In this document: positions 17,078 through 25,461 of the stretch, one piece after another
Layout: every line of letters begins with the position of its first letter
How positions within the stretch are numbered: the stretch's first letter is position 1
Assembly (NCBI RefSeq): GCF_009729075.1
Contig: NZ_VTGY01000001.1
Span: 430,804-494,803, forward strand
Direction: 5' to 3'
Length of the DNA: 64,000 nucleotides
From: Mycolicibacterium sp. CBMA 226
GTDB lineage: Bacteria; Actinomycetota; Actinomycetes; Mycobacteriales; Mycobacteriaceae
Position numbers and translations under genes: made by a program
Notes under the pieces: model-generated
Told to the model about the DNA's origin: nothing
Databases searched by the model: none
Seen by the model: the letters and a program-made list of their open reading frames with translations, nothing else

Positions 17078-17935
17078 ATGGAACTGGGAATCGGGCTGCC
17101 AAACCACATCGCCGGTGTTTCCGGTGCGACTGTGATCGATTGGGCCCGCCGCGCCGAACAACGTGGGTTCGAATCGGTCACCGCGATAGACCGTATGTTG
17201 TACCCGGGCATTGACCCACTGATCGCGCTGGCGGCGGCGGCAGGTGCGACCAAGGGGCTGACGTTGGTGACCAATGTTCTTCTGGCGCCGCTGTATCCGG
17301 TTGTTCCGCTCGCGAAACAACTTGCCGGCGTCGATCAGATGTGCGGCGGCCGACTGGTTGTCGGGCTTGGCGTCGGCAACCGGTCTGACGACTATGCCAG
17401 TACTGGTTCGGATTTCAGACGGCGCGGCCGGATTCTTGATGAGCAGGTCGAGCGGATGCGCCTGCTGTGGGCCGGCGATCCGGTCGGCGCCGACGGCGCG
17501 TTATGCCCCGCGCCCGCGCGCATTCCGCTGCTTTTCGGTGGCCGGTCGGCGGCCACTGTGCGGCGGGTCATCGCTGTCGGCGACGGGTGGGCAGCCGGTG
17601 CCGTGCGCCATTATGAAGCTCAGGCGGAGCTGGCCGAGCAGATCCACGCCGGCTGGCAGGCCGCGGGGCGAGTCGGCCATCCCTACCTGCAGGCATCGGT
17701 GAACTTCGGCCTGGGGCCGGCTGATGCGGTCGCGGCGGGCCGGGACCATTTGGCTCGCTACTACGGGTTCTCTCCGGAGTACGCGCAGGTGAATGTCGAC
17801 GATATGGTCTGTTCCGCGGACGACGCGCGCCAAACGGTGCGCCGATATGGCGAACTCGGTTTCGACCGACTGCTGTTTCATCCGACCGTCGCGGCCGTCG
17901 AACAACTGGATCTGCTGGCCGACGCGATCCTTTAG
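17078..17935 (+). CDS. LLM-class flavin-dependent oxidoreductase
   Basis: 285-residue bacterial-luciferase-like TIM barrel: GIGLPNHIAGVSG, ARRAEQRGFESV and GRLVVGLGVGNRSDDY are typical. Members use FMN or coenzyme F420, the latter being common in mycobacteria, to oxidise or reduce small substrates. The cofactor cannot be assigned from sequence. ATG 17078 has GAAGG at 17066-17070. It is likely the target of the divergent double-Lrp regulator. The gene is not in the equivalent place in M. tuberculosis. Confidence 0.82.
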   Translation: MELGIGLPNHIAGVSGATVIDWARRAEQRGFESVTAIDRMLYPGIDPLIALAAAAGATKGLTLVTNVLLAPLYPVVPLAKQLAGVDQMCGGRLVVGLGVGNRSDDYASTGSDFRRRGRILDEQVERMRLLWAGDPVGADGALCPAPARIPLLFGGRSAATVRRVIAVGDGWAAGAVRHYEAQAELAEQIHAGWQAAGRVGHPYLQASVNFGLGPADAVAAGRDHLARYYGFSPEYAQVNVDDMVCSADDARQTVRRYGELGFDRLLFHPTVAAVEQLDLLADAIL

Positions 17936-17960
17936 CTGTGTTGCGATCAGGGCGTTTTGC

Positions 17961-19136
17961 CTAGCGGCATAGAACCTGGCTCAGAGGTGACGGGAAACGC
18001 GGCTTGACGCGCACCCCGTCTAGCCAGTCCGTCAGCTCGGAAGCCTTGCGCTGCAGCACCTTCCGTGCTGACGCCCCGACTTCTTCGACGTACTCGAGCT
18101 GCACGCGGCCGTCGGCATCCTGCCCCCAGGCGCCGACGGCCCGGCCGTCCCACCACACCGTGGGGCCGGCATTGCCCGAGCGGTCGAACAGCTGCCCGGC
18201 GTGCGGCCCCAGGTACCACGATCGGGCCTGCCAGCCCATGACGGTCGGGTCCAGTCCGGGCAGCAGGGCGCCCCAGGCTGGGGCCGGGGGAGTGTCGTCG
18301 AGATCGTCGGGCAGGACGAAACCCGCGTCGTCGCAACCCTCGAGGGCGACTTGCACAGCCTCGATCGAGCGCAGTCCTTCGCGGGTCCACGACAACGTCT
18401 GACCGAACCACCATTTGATGTCGGTAGCCGTGGCCGGCCCGAAGGTACGCAGCCAGGTGCGCAGCAACGCGTCGCGCGCGGCATCCGGGTCCATTGCCGC
18501 GAGGGGTTCAGGGAGCCAATGCGCGGTTGCCGACCACAGGGGGCGCGCTGTCGTCCACATGCCGTCGTTGGGCCCGCGGAGTATGTGACCCTGCGCGGAC
18601 AGCACCGTCATCACCCGCGGTGCGACGGGAGTGCTTCCGCCCCAGGTCTTTCCGGGCGCTGGGTCCCAGCTGCCCGCCAGTTCGGGTAGCGCGGCGCGCA
18701 GCGCGGCGGTGCCGGCCACCAGACCCGCTTCCAGATGCCCGCGGACCGCGGCCGACGCGAGCTCCAGCCATACCTCGCCATCGGTCGCGATCCCGGACTT
18801 CGCGACATCACCGATCAGCTTCTTGCGCTCGGTGGCGGCCACGCGATCACTGGCCGCGGCCTGGACCGCGGGCAGGTCCGCGGTGTGCACGATCCACAGG
18901 GTCCGGCGCATGGCCATGTGCTTGACCAGGTGCCGGTCCCGGTACAGCGCCCCATCGAGATCGTCGACGGCGAAACCGGGCAACCGGGCCCACAGCGACA
19001 GGTACGGGGTGGCGGGGTCGGTGGCGTGCAGGCCGACGAGTGACCGCGTCGCCGCGCCGGCGCTCGATGCCGCACCGCTCAGGAAATGGCGTTGCGCCAA
19101 GCGATTCCGGCGCTCGGCGATGGTGAAGGTACGCAA
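17961..19136 (-). CDS. winged-helix DNA-binding protein (AlkX/AlkZ-like)
   Basis: 391 residues of the HTH_42 family, which includes bacterial AlkX/AlkZ glycosylases that unhook interstrand crosslinks. Visible features are NRLAQRHFL, SLVGLHATDPATPYLSLWAR, WIVHTADLP and the C-terminal WWDGRAVGAWGQ beta segment. Whether this member is a glycosylase is inferred, not shown. The likely start is TTG 19136, 1 nt past the stop of the upstream small gene, so the two are translationally linked. A longer upstream reading is out of frame with the small gene and looks non-coding. Confidence 0.75.
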   Translation of the reverse strand: MRTFTIAERRNRLAQRHFLSGAASSAGAATRSLVGLHATDPATPYLSLWARLPGFAVDDLDGALYRDRHLVKHMAMRRTLWIVHTADLPAVQAAASDRVAATERKKLIGDVAKSGIATDGEVWLELASAAVRGHLEAGLVAGTAALRAALPELAGSWDPAPGKTWGGSTPVAPRVMTVLSAQGHILRGPNDGMWTTARPLWSATAHWLPEPLAAMDPDAARDALLRTWLRTFGPATATDIKWWFGQTLSWTREGLRSIEAVQVALEGCDDAGFVLPDDLDDTPPAPAWGALLPGLDPTVMGWQARSWYLGPHAGQLFDRSGNAGPTVWWDGRAVGAWGQDADGRVQLEYVEEVGASARKVLQRKASELTDWLDGVRVKPRFPSPLSQVLCR

Positions 19137-19137
19137 G

Positions 19138-19452
19138 TCAGCTGTCGTGCATCGAGCGGCGGATCTGCTCGAGGCGCTCAGCGGCAGCTTTCTGCCGGGC
19201 CTCGTACTGTTCCTCGACCGACCGGCCTTCGGGGGTGTTCGCGGCCAACTCAGCAGCGCCGATCGCGGTGCCGTACCGGTTCTCGATCTTCTCCCGCACC
19301 GACTCGAAGGTCGGGACCCCATCGGGGGTGTAGCCCGGATCGATGGACGGAGCAGGCGCCGGGGCGGGCGTCGAATCCAGCGGCACGACCTCGGCGTCGA
19401 TCGGCTCGTTGGGGTCGTTCGACGGCTGCTCGGCGGCGGTTTCGTCGGCCAT
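19138..19452 (-). CDS. small acidic hypothetical protein (Rv1638A-like)
   Basis: 104 residues: an acidic Pro/Ala-rich N-terminal half followed by a helical region with YTPDGVPTFESVREKIENRYGTAIGAAELA and a charged C-terminal helix. Conserved near uvrA in mycobacteria (Rv1638A); function unknown. ATG 19452 is six bases after TACGGT on the minus strand, indicating a leaderless mRNA. It precedes and almost touches the winged-helix gene, forming a two-gene unit. Confidence 0.78.
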   Translation of the reverse strand: MADETAAEQPSNDPNEPIDAEVVPLDSTPAPAPAPSIDPGYTPDGVPTFESVREKIENRYGTAIGAAELAANTPEGRSVEEQYEARQKAAAERLEQIRRSMHDS

Positions 19453-19577
19453 GGCTTCACCGTACAAGGCTCGAGTCGGCGGCCCAAAAACTTGTGATCG
19501 GTAGCCGTGGCGCCCGCGTGTACTTACCGCACGACGACGCCATCGGGGCGGCGTACAAGGAAGGGAAACCCTCTGAC

Positions 19578-20063
19578 ATGAACATCAATCGCACTCTGGC
19601 CGCTGGAATCGGCATGCTGGCCGTGGGCGCCACCCTGATCGGCTGCTCCACCGACAAGGCGGACGGCCCGAAGGCGTCCGGCCCGGGTTCGGTGAGCAAC
19701 GGCGGCAACACCGTCGTCAAGGTTGAGGGCCAGGACCTGGCCGGCCTGGACCTCAAGTCGGTCACCTGCGTGAAGCAGGGCGGCACCATCAACATCGCGA
19801 GCGCACCCATCGGCGGTGGCGCGCAGGGTCTGGGCGTCGTCATGACCGACGCCTCGCCGCCGAAGGTGCAGTCCCTGGGCCTGGTGGTCGACGGCAACGC
19901 GCTCGCGGTGTCGGAGATGGGCGGCATGAAGACCGGTTCGGCTGACGTCAAGGTCGACGGCGGCACCTACACCATCACCGGGCAGGCTGCCGGTGCTGAC
20001 ATGAAGAACCCGATGGCCGGGATGATCTCGAAGAACTTCGAGATCAAGGTGTCCTGCGGCTGA
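19578..20063 (+). CDS. LpqH (19-kDa antigen) family lipoprotein
   Basis: 161-residue exported lipoprotein: signal peptide with lipobox LIGC, a short Ser/Gly linker, then the Myco_19_kDa domain with the characteristic cysteine pair (SVTCVKQGG and the final KVSCG) likely forming a disulphide. LpqH proteins are surface lipoproteins and TLR2 ligands in M. tuberculosis; this is a paralogue at a different locus, and its own role is unknown. ATG 19578 is preceded by AAGGAAGGG (19557-19565), about 12 nt away. A strong hairpin follows the gene. Confidence 0.9.
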   Translation: MNINRTLAAGIGMLAVGATLIGCSTDKADGPKASGPGSVSNGGNTVVKVEGQDLAGLDLKSVTCVKQGGTINIASAPIGGGAQGLGVVMTDASPPKVQSLGLVVDGNALAVSEMGGMKTGSADVKVDGGTYTITGQAAGADMKNPMAGMISKNFEIKVSCG

Positions 20064-20082
20064 CATGGCCGAGGCTGCCCGG

Positions 20083-20114
20083 GCGGGTGCATCCATGAAC
20101 GCGGATGCACCCGC
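20083..20114 (+). terminator. hairpin terminator after the LpqH-like gene
   Basis: GCGGGTGCATCC (20083-20094) pairs perfectly with GGATGCACCCGC (20103-20114), 8-nt loop, followed by TTCTGGTCTT. It isolates the lipoprotein gene from the TPR/CHAT operon. Confidence 0.75.
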
Positions 20115-20147
20115 TTCTGGTCTTCCCGTCACTACGCTCGCCGGCCT

Positions 20148-20153
20148 TATGAT
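20148..20153 (+). promoter_or_regulatory. -10 element of the TPR/CHAT operon
   Basis: TATGAT ends 6 nt before GTG 20160, giving a leaderless start for the four-gene operon. No clear -35 was found. Confidence 0.6.
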
Positions 20154-20159
20154 GCGGCC

Positions 20160-21884
20160 GTGTCGATCACCGGCGAACTCACCCGCGCCCGCGCGCTGAT
20201 GTTCGCTGCCGAGGAGGCGACAGCCAAGGAACTGCTGCTGTCGCTGATGCCCGCCATCGAAGCGGCCGACCGCGATGACCAGATGCTCGAGGTCTTCGCC
20301 CAACTCGGCGAGATCTATCTGATCCGCAGTGCCCTGGATGGGGTGCGCGAATGCATCCGGCGGATCGACGACTGCCTCGACATCTACGCCTCGATCCTGG
20401 CGGGCCGCGCGCCGGCCGAGATCGTCGCGCAGATGACCGTGACCCCGGAGGAGGCGGACCACATGCTCAGCCGCTACCGCCGCCGGGCCACCTTCCTGCG
20501 GACCGGCTTGTCCGCCGCCATCGGCGATCACGAGGGGGCGGCGCAGTCCCTGGCTGAGCTCGACGCCGGCTCCCCGTACGCCGATCTGGACGACGAACAC
20601 ACGTACCTTCTGACCCACGCTCGCATCCTGTGCGCGCTCGCCCTCTGCGACGACGATCTGCACGTCCGCTCGGTGCCGTTGTGGGAACAGGTGCTGGCGA
20701 CGATCGCTCCGCCGGCCGCCGACCCGGAGCGGGAATATCTCTGGCTCACCGGGGCTCTCGGCTACGCACGGTTCTGCATCGAAACCGGCAAGGTCGACGA
20801 GGCGCTACCGTGGCTGCGCCGCGCTGAGGCCCGGGCGCAGGCGCGTGGCTGGGAATTGGCCACGGCCCGCGCGCAATTGGAGCGGGCGGCGGTGAGCTGG
20901 TCGACGGGTGACCAGCAGGGCACCGAGGCACTGGTCACCGCCGCATATCCGGAGATCGCGCGGCAGGCGCGAGCACATGAGGTGTCCCGCTGCTGGCTGT
21001 ACTTCGGGCTGACCCGGCTGGCAGCCGGCGCCCTGCAGGCCGCGGATGACTGCTGGGGGCACGCCGAGCGGCACTGGCGCGAGCTGGCCAAGCCGCTGCA
21101 TGTGCACCGCATCCTGTTGCAGCGCAGCTGGATCGCCATCTTCCGGGGCCGGTACGACGAGGCCCGGACCCTGATCGACCAGGCCCGTGCATGCCTGGAT
21201 TCGTCGCCACGCAGCAGTTGGCTGCAGTACGCACGTCTGGATGATCAGCTGGGTACCGTCTGGCGCGCGGAGGGTCTCGCAGACCTCGGCTTCGACGCCG
21301 CGGGAAATCCCACCGACACGTGGGCACAGGCCGAGGCACGCTACCGCGGCGGGCTCGGCACGTGGTCCGCCGAACCCGGGACGGATCAATACCGTTCCGG
21401 CATGGCCAAATTGGCCACCGCAGCCGACTTGAAGTTGCCCGCAGCGCTGGCCGTCGACTCGGTGCGGTACTCGATCACCGATGCCGATGCGCGCGCCCGC
21501 TGGGCCGCGGGGGTGGCCGCACCTCTGCTGGCCGGGGCGTTCGCGGTCGCGTGGGAATCGCAGGATCGGGCACTGGTCGGCGAACTGATCGAATACCACA
21601 GCGCGCGAGGAGCGTTCAGCGTCGACGCCGCGAAGAGTTCCACGATGGATTGGGCCGGACCGACCACAACGGCCGCGCCGATACTCGATGTCGAGCAGCT
21701 GGCCGCGGTCGCGTCCGGCCCGGCGGCAGTCGGGGCCGCCGGTTTCATCCGGCTCGGACCGTTGCCGCCGCTGCTGCTGGAGCCCGGCGGTGCGCCGGTG
21801 CTGGCGCGCTACCGCACGCTGGCCGAGACGCGCTACGGTCGCGCCGTCACTGCGGATCAGGAGGCATGGTCGACATGCCCGTAA
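20160..21884 (+). CDS. TPR-repeat protein, first gene of the CHAT operon
   Basis: 574-residue soluble protein made of helical TPR-like pairs, for example VFAQLGEIYLIRSALDGVRE, YARFCIETGKVDEALPWLRRAEARA and RSWIAIFRGRYDEARTLIDQARA. No catalytic motif seen. Its last 60 residues (PLPPLLLEPGGAPVLARYRTLAE...) resemble the linker that leads into the protease domain in fused actinobacterial TPR-CHAT proteins, but here the chain stops and a separate CHAT gene begins with overlap. It probably holds or senses a ligand or partner and controls the CHAT protease. GTG 20160 is fixed by the TATGAT box. Confidence 0.8.
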   Translation: MSITGELTRARALMFAAEEATAKELLLSLMPAIEAADRDDQMLEVFAQLGEIYLIRSALDGVRECIRRIDDCLDIYASILAGRAPAEIVAQMTVTPEEADHMLSRYRRRATFLRTGLSAAIGDHEGAAQSLAELDAGSPYADLDDEHTYLLTHARILCALALCDDDLHVRSVPLWEQVLATIAPPAADPEREYLWLTGALGYARFCIETGKVDEALPWLRRAEARAQARGWELATARAQLERAAVSWSTGDQQGTEALVTAAYPEIARQARAHEVSRCWLYFGLTRLAAGALQAADDCWGHAERHWRELAKPLHVHRILLQRSWIAIFRGRYDEARTLIDQARACLDSSPRSSWLQYARLDDQLGTVWRAEGLADLGFDAAGNPTDTWAQAEARYRGGLGTWSAEPGTDQYRSGMAKLATAADLKLPAALAVDSVRYSITDADARARWAAGVAAPLLAGAFAVAWESQDRALVGELIEYHSARGAFSVDAAKSSTMDWAGPTTTAAPILDVEQLAAVASGPAAVGAAGFIRLGPLPPLLLEPGGAPVLARYRTLAETRYGRAVTADQEAWSTCP

Positions 21885-23068
21885 CCAGCACCACCACAAC
21901 GACATTGGTGCTCCGATTCGCCGACATCGGGGTCGCGACGTACGTCAGCCTGCGGGTGGTCGGCTCGCCGGAGTGGCTGGTCACCTGGATGGTGGCCGAG
22001 GACGTCCTCCTCGCCGTGACTGCCGCGCTGGCTGAGGCATTGCCGGATCCGCTTGACGGCGAGGGCATTTCCGATGCCCTGATCCGCTCACTGGCCGCCG
22101 GACCCCTCGCCGACGTGGCGCGGGAGCGCGAGCTCGCGCGGCTCCTCGGCGCGTTGCTCCCCGACGAAGCGTGGGATCTGCTGCGGCAGTGCAGCGACGA
22201 ACCGGAGCCGCCGGTGCTCTTCGTATCGCCGAGCGCTCGCCTGAGCCGCGTGCCATGGGGCCTGCTCGCGCAGCCCACCGGCACCGACGACCAACGCCTG
22301 ATCGAACTGGCCGATCTCCTACTGGCGGTACCGCCGAACATCGCGAATGCGCCCCGCCCGCAACCGCACCCCGTCGACGGGCTGCCACTGCTGGTGCTGG
22401 ACCCGAAAGTGCCCGGCCAGCGCCCGGATTCCGCGCTCGGCTCGGTGCTGGGCCGCCCGTCACCGGACACGGAGCTGGCGCGGCACTTCGGTGAGCGCCC
22501 CGCACTGCCGACGGTCACCGCACCGGTGGAACTCTTCCGCCGCGCAGACGCCGACCGGCGCTGGCTGGCGAGCCAATTGGCGCAGCAGCCATCGCGGCTG
22601 CTGTACGTCGGCCATGCCAGTGCCGCCCCCGACCGCGACGGGTCTGCCGATCAGGCCGCCCTGCATCTGGCCGAGCCCGAGCCGCTGACAGCCGCCGACA
22701 TCATGGTGATGGGTTTGGCGGTGCCGCCCCGGGTCGCGTTGCTCGCCTGCGCATCTGGCGCCGACTACCGCTTCGACGAGGCCACCGGCCTGGTCGCGGC
22801 GATGATTCTCGGTGGCGCACAGGTGGTTACCGCCACGCTCTGGTCCCTGCCGACGACAGCCGGCTACCGGACGGCCACGGCCGGTGGCGCTGATCCGATG
22901 TCGGAGGTGATCGTCGCCGTCGACACCGCACACGAGGATGCCACGCCGGCCCGTGCCATGAACCGCTGGCAACGCCACTGCTTGCGCCGCTGGCGAACCG
23001 GAGATGCGGCGCTGAGTCCCGTGTACTGGGCGGCCGTGATGACTTTCACCGTCGACGGCGCGCGCTGA
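21875..23068 (+). CDS. CHAT-domain caspase-like protease
   Basis: 397 residues. The C-terminal CHAT fold has the catalytic pair His247 (LLYVGHAS) and Cys292 (VALLACASGADYRFDEATGL), then the conserved GGAQVVTATLWSLP. An upstream block VLFVSPSARLSRVPWGLLA is the usual pre-CHAT strand. CHAT proteases (clan CD, like separase and caspases) act in conflict and cell-death systems and are often partnered with TPR proteins. ATG 21875 is about 10 nt from AGGAG (21860-21864); ATG 21866 is also possible. Overlaps the TPR gene by 10 nt. The substrate is probably encoded nearby or is a cellular target. Confidence 0.85.
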   Translation: MPVTSTTTTTLVLRFADIGVATYVSLRVVGSPEWLVTWMVAEDVLLAVTAALAEALPDPLDGEGISDALIRSLAAGPLADVARERELARLLGALLPDEAWDLLRQCSDEPEPPVLFVSPSARLSRVPWGLLAQPTGTDDQRLIELADLLLAVPPNIANAPRPQPHPVDGLPLLVLDPKVPGQRPDSALGSVLGRPSPDTELARHFGERPALPTVTAPVELFRRADADRRWLASQLAQQPSRLLYVGHASAAPDRDGSADQAALHLAEPEPLTAADIMVMGLAVPPRVALLACASGADYRFDEATGLVAAMILGGAQVVTATLWSLPTTAGYRTATAGGADPMSEVIVAVDTAHEDATPARAMNRWQRHCLRRWRTGDAALSPVYWAAVMTFTVDGAR

Positions 23069-23070
23069 TC

Positions 23071-24390
23071 ATGACGTCGCCCGCCTATCCTTGGCCGATG
23101 ACCACCGGTCCGCAGCCACGTCGCGCCGTCATCGACGCAGCGTGGCGTGAGATCGGGCCCGGGCTCGAACTACTGAGCAGTCCCGACGGCGGCCCGCTGA
23201 GCCGCGCCGTGAAGCGCATCGTCGATCCGCTGGTGCTTCGGCTGCGGGTACATCCCGAATATTCGGCACCGGTGGTCGGCGCCGACGTCGCCGATGAGAT
23301 GCGCCAGGTGATCGTCGACCACGCCGCCCAGTTGCGGGCTGCAGCACAATGGTTCGCGCTGCTCAAGGCGCAGCGCCGCCGCGAGCGCATCACCACCGGC
23401 AACGCGCAGGAGCTCTATTTTCCGGTGTGCTTCGAGCTGGCCGCGACCAGAGGCGAACCGGGACAAGATGATTCAGATGTTGTCGCGGAGGCGCTGCGCG
23501 ACGTGCACGGCGACCGGGACCGCACCGCCGTGGAGCGGCTGCACGAGTACCTTGCCGATCCGGCAGTGCTGGAGACGTTGTCGCGTCAACTCGACGCCGG
23601 CTGGGCCGATGTCAAAGCGAGCAACGCGCCGTGCGAACCGTTTCTGGCCGGGTTGACGACGGTGCTCGGCCCGTCCGGCGGCCATAACGCAGATGCCGCA
23701 CAGCAGCGCGTCTGGACCGCGTTGATCGGCGACAGCACCCCGTACAACTTCGGCGCCCGGATGCGCGACGCGGCGGCCGCCGCGCCCTGGTCCGTCGATC
23801 AGATCGGATTGTGCGTTGCCGCACCGCAATCGAAGCCGACGGTCGCGGGCTCCCGCGCGGCAGAACGCCCCCTCGACCGCAGCATCGTGGACCGCGTCCG
23901 GGCGACGCTGCGCCGTGCCCTCGACCGCGACGAGCTGCCCGACGTGCCGACGCTGTGCGCCGAAGAGGCGGACCGGGCGGCGTCGCCGTGGGGCCTGCTC
24001 GCCGAGGACAACCAGGCCGCGCTGGTCGCCGGCATCGAGGTCGGGGTCGACCTGGCACCGCTCGATGTGAACCACCGGACGCGCTACCACCTCTCGGGCC
24101 AGATCCAGGCCCGGCTCCGCAAGGAGGCGTACGTGCTGCGCGCCCGCCGGTACCTCACCGACGGCGGTCCGGTCCACCCGCGCCAGCAGCAGGTGGTGGA
24201 CGACCTCGCGACGTTCGTCCGCCCGTACGTCTCGCGGCTGTGGGCGCGCCTGCACGGGCGTGACGTGTGGCAGGAATCCTGCGGCGACGCCGGCGAGGTG
24301 CGCGGTTTGTTGGACGGGGTGGCCCGCTCGGTGAGCCTGGATCACCGCCAGCGCATCAAGGCGATGCTGGAATTGGAGGCGACAGGATGA
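23071..24390 (+). CDS. hypothetical protein, third gene of the CHAT operon
   Basis: 439 residues from ATG 23071, or 430 from ATG 23098, which is six bases after TATCCT (23086-23091) and could have its own leaderless promoter. Not recognised. It is predicted mainly helical and Arg/Ala-rich, with no signal peptide or membrane segment. Notable stretches are NAQELYFPVCFELAA, TPYNFGARMRDAAAAAPWSV and a basic C-terminal region (SGQIQARLRKEAYVLRARRY). It starts 2 nt after the CHAT stop and overlaps the next gene by 4 nt, so it is part of the same operon; it may be a partner or substrate of the protease. Confidence 0.72.
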   Translation: MTSPAYPWPMTTGPQPRRAVIDAAWREIGPGLELLSSPDGGPLSRAVKRIVDPLVLRLRVHPEYSAPVVGADVADEMRQVIVDHAAQLRAAAQWFALLKAQRRRERITTGNAQELYFPVCFELAATRGEPGQDDSDVVAEALRDVHGDRDRTAVERLHEYLADPAVLETLSRQLDAGWADVKASNAPCEPFLAGLTTVLGPSGGHNADAAQQRVWTALIGDSTPYNFGARMRDAAAAAPWSVDQIGLCVAAPQSKPTVAGSRAAERPLDRSIVDRVRATLRRALDRDELPDVPTLCAEEADRAASPWGLLAEDNQAALVAGIEVGVDLAPLDVNHRTRYHLSGQIQARLRKEAYVLRARRYLTDGGPVHPRQQQVVDDLATFVRPYVSRLWARLHGRDVWQESCGDAGEVRGLLDGVARSVSLDHRQRIKAMLELEATG

Positions 24391-25457
24391 AATTCGCTGT
24401 CGAATCCGGGTTGTGGGCCTTGGGGTCGGACGTCGACGCACCACCGGAGGTCGCGGTGCTCGAGGTCAGTGGCGCCATTCTGGCGTGGACGATCCACGAT
24501 CCGGCGCCGGCGGTCCGGATCACGTTCACGGATCTGGCCGCCGCCGACTGGTTGTGGCGGTTGGTCGGGGAGGCCGGGCACGTGGCGGTGTTGGCGGCCG
24601 CCGAGACTGCCGCGGAAGCCGGTGACGAAGCCGACCTCACCGAGGTGCGGCTGCGGCCCGAACCCGTTGCCGCCCTTCGCCGACTGGCCGTCGGACACTG
24701 GCTGCGGCGGTGGTGGCCGGCCAGTGTCCGTGACGGCATCACCCCGCTCGACGCCGCCGTGCTCGACGCCGAGGTGGCACTGTCGACAGCCGCGTTGGAA
24801 GACTACTTCAGCCAGGACACCCTGGATTCGGACATCGCCGGACTGCTCGGGCCGCACCGTCGCGCATTGCCGGGCCTGGCCGCCGCCGGTGATCCGCGAG
24901 TGCTCGACGTGATACGCAGCTGCGTCACCCTCGCCGACGAAACAGGCCTCGGGGACTGGTCGGAAGTCCTTGCGGCCCAGGGGCAACCGCGCCAGGACGA
25001 CTATGCGCTCGCTGCCGGTCCGCCGGGCGCCACCGACGACGGTGCCATCGCGAGCGGCGTCGCATCGGTCTCGTGGACCGCGGTGCCGCCGCGGATATTC
25101 GATGCGGCCGAACGCACCATCGACTGGTCCGTGCGGGCGCGCGACGGTGCGGTGGTCGCCGACATTCGGGTCGCCGCAATCGGTCCCGCGGATGGAATTC
25201 CGGTGCGCCTGGACTCGGGTTCGATCGCCGGTGATGGCACTCTCGACATCGACGGCAACGCCACTCTGCCGTTGCCGGTCACCGAAACCCAGGCGTGGGG
25301 CCATGATTGGGCCGGAACGAACGTGACCGTGGGCGCCGGGACCGGCGAGACCGAAGCCGTTCGAGGCCGGGTCCGGCGCTACGTGCGCGCCCGGCTGTCG
25401 GTACCCGGCCCGGACGCATTCCTCGCCGAGGTCCTGGCTGCCGAAGCCGACTACTAG
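24387..25457 (+). CDS. hypothetical protein, fourth gene of the CHAT operon
   Basis: 356 residues, unrecognised. The first 200 residues are mixed helix/strand with a tryptophan-rich patch (GHWLRRWWPASV). Residues about 230-350 look like a beta-sandwich (alternating hydrophobic strands such as WSVRARDGAVVADIRVAAIG). No signal peptide or membrane helix. ATG 24387 overlaps the preceding stop (ATGA), showing translational coupling. The gene ends only 4 nt from the convergent esterase gene. Function unknown; the context makes it a component of the TPR/CHAT system. Confidence 0.72.
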   Translation: MKFAVESGLWALGSDVDAPPEVAVLEVSGAILAWTIHDPAPAVRITFTDLAAADWLWRLVGEAGHVAVLAAAETAAEAGDEADLTEVRLRPEPVAALRRLAVGHWLRRWWPASVRDGITPLDAAVLDAEVALSTAALEDYFSQDTLDSDIAGLLGPHRRALPGLAAAGDPRVLDVIRSCVTLADETGLGDWSEVLAAQGQPRQDDYALAAGPPGATDDGAIASGVASVSWTAVPPRIFDAAERTIDWSVRARDGAVVADIRVAAIGPADGIPVRLDSGSIAGDGTLDIDGNATLPLPVTETQAWGHDWAGTNVTVGAGTGETEAVRGRVRRYVRARLSVPGPDAFLAEVLAAEADY

Positions 25458-25461
25458 ACGG

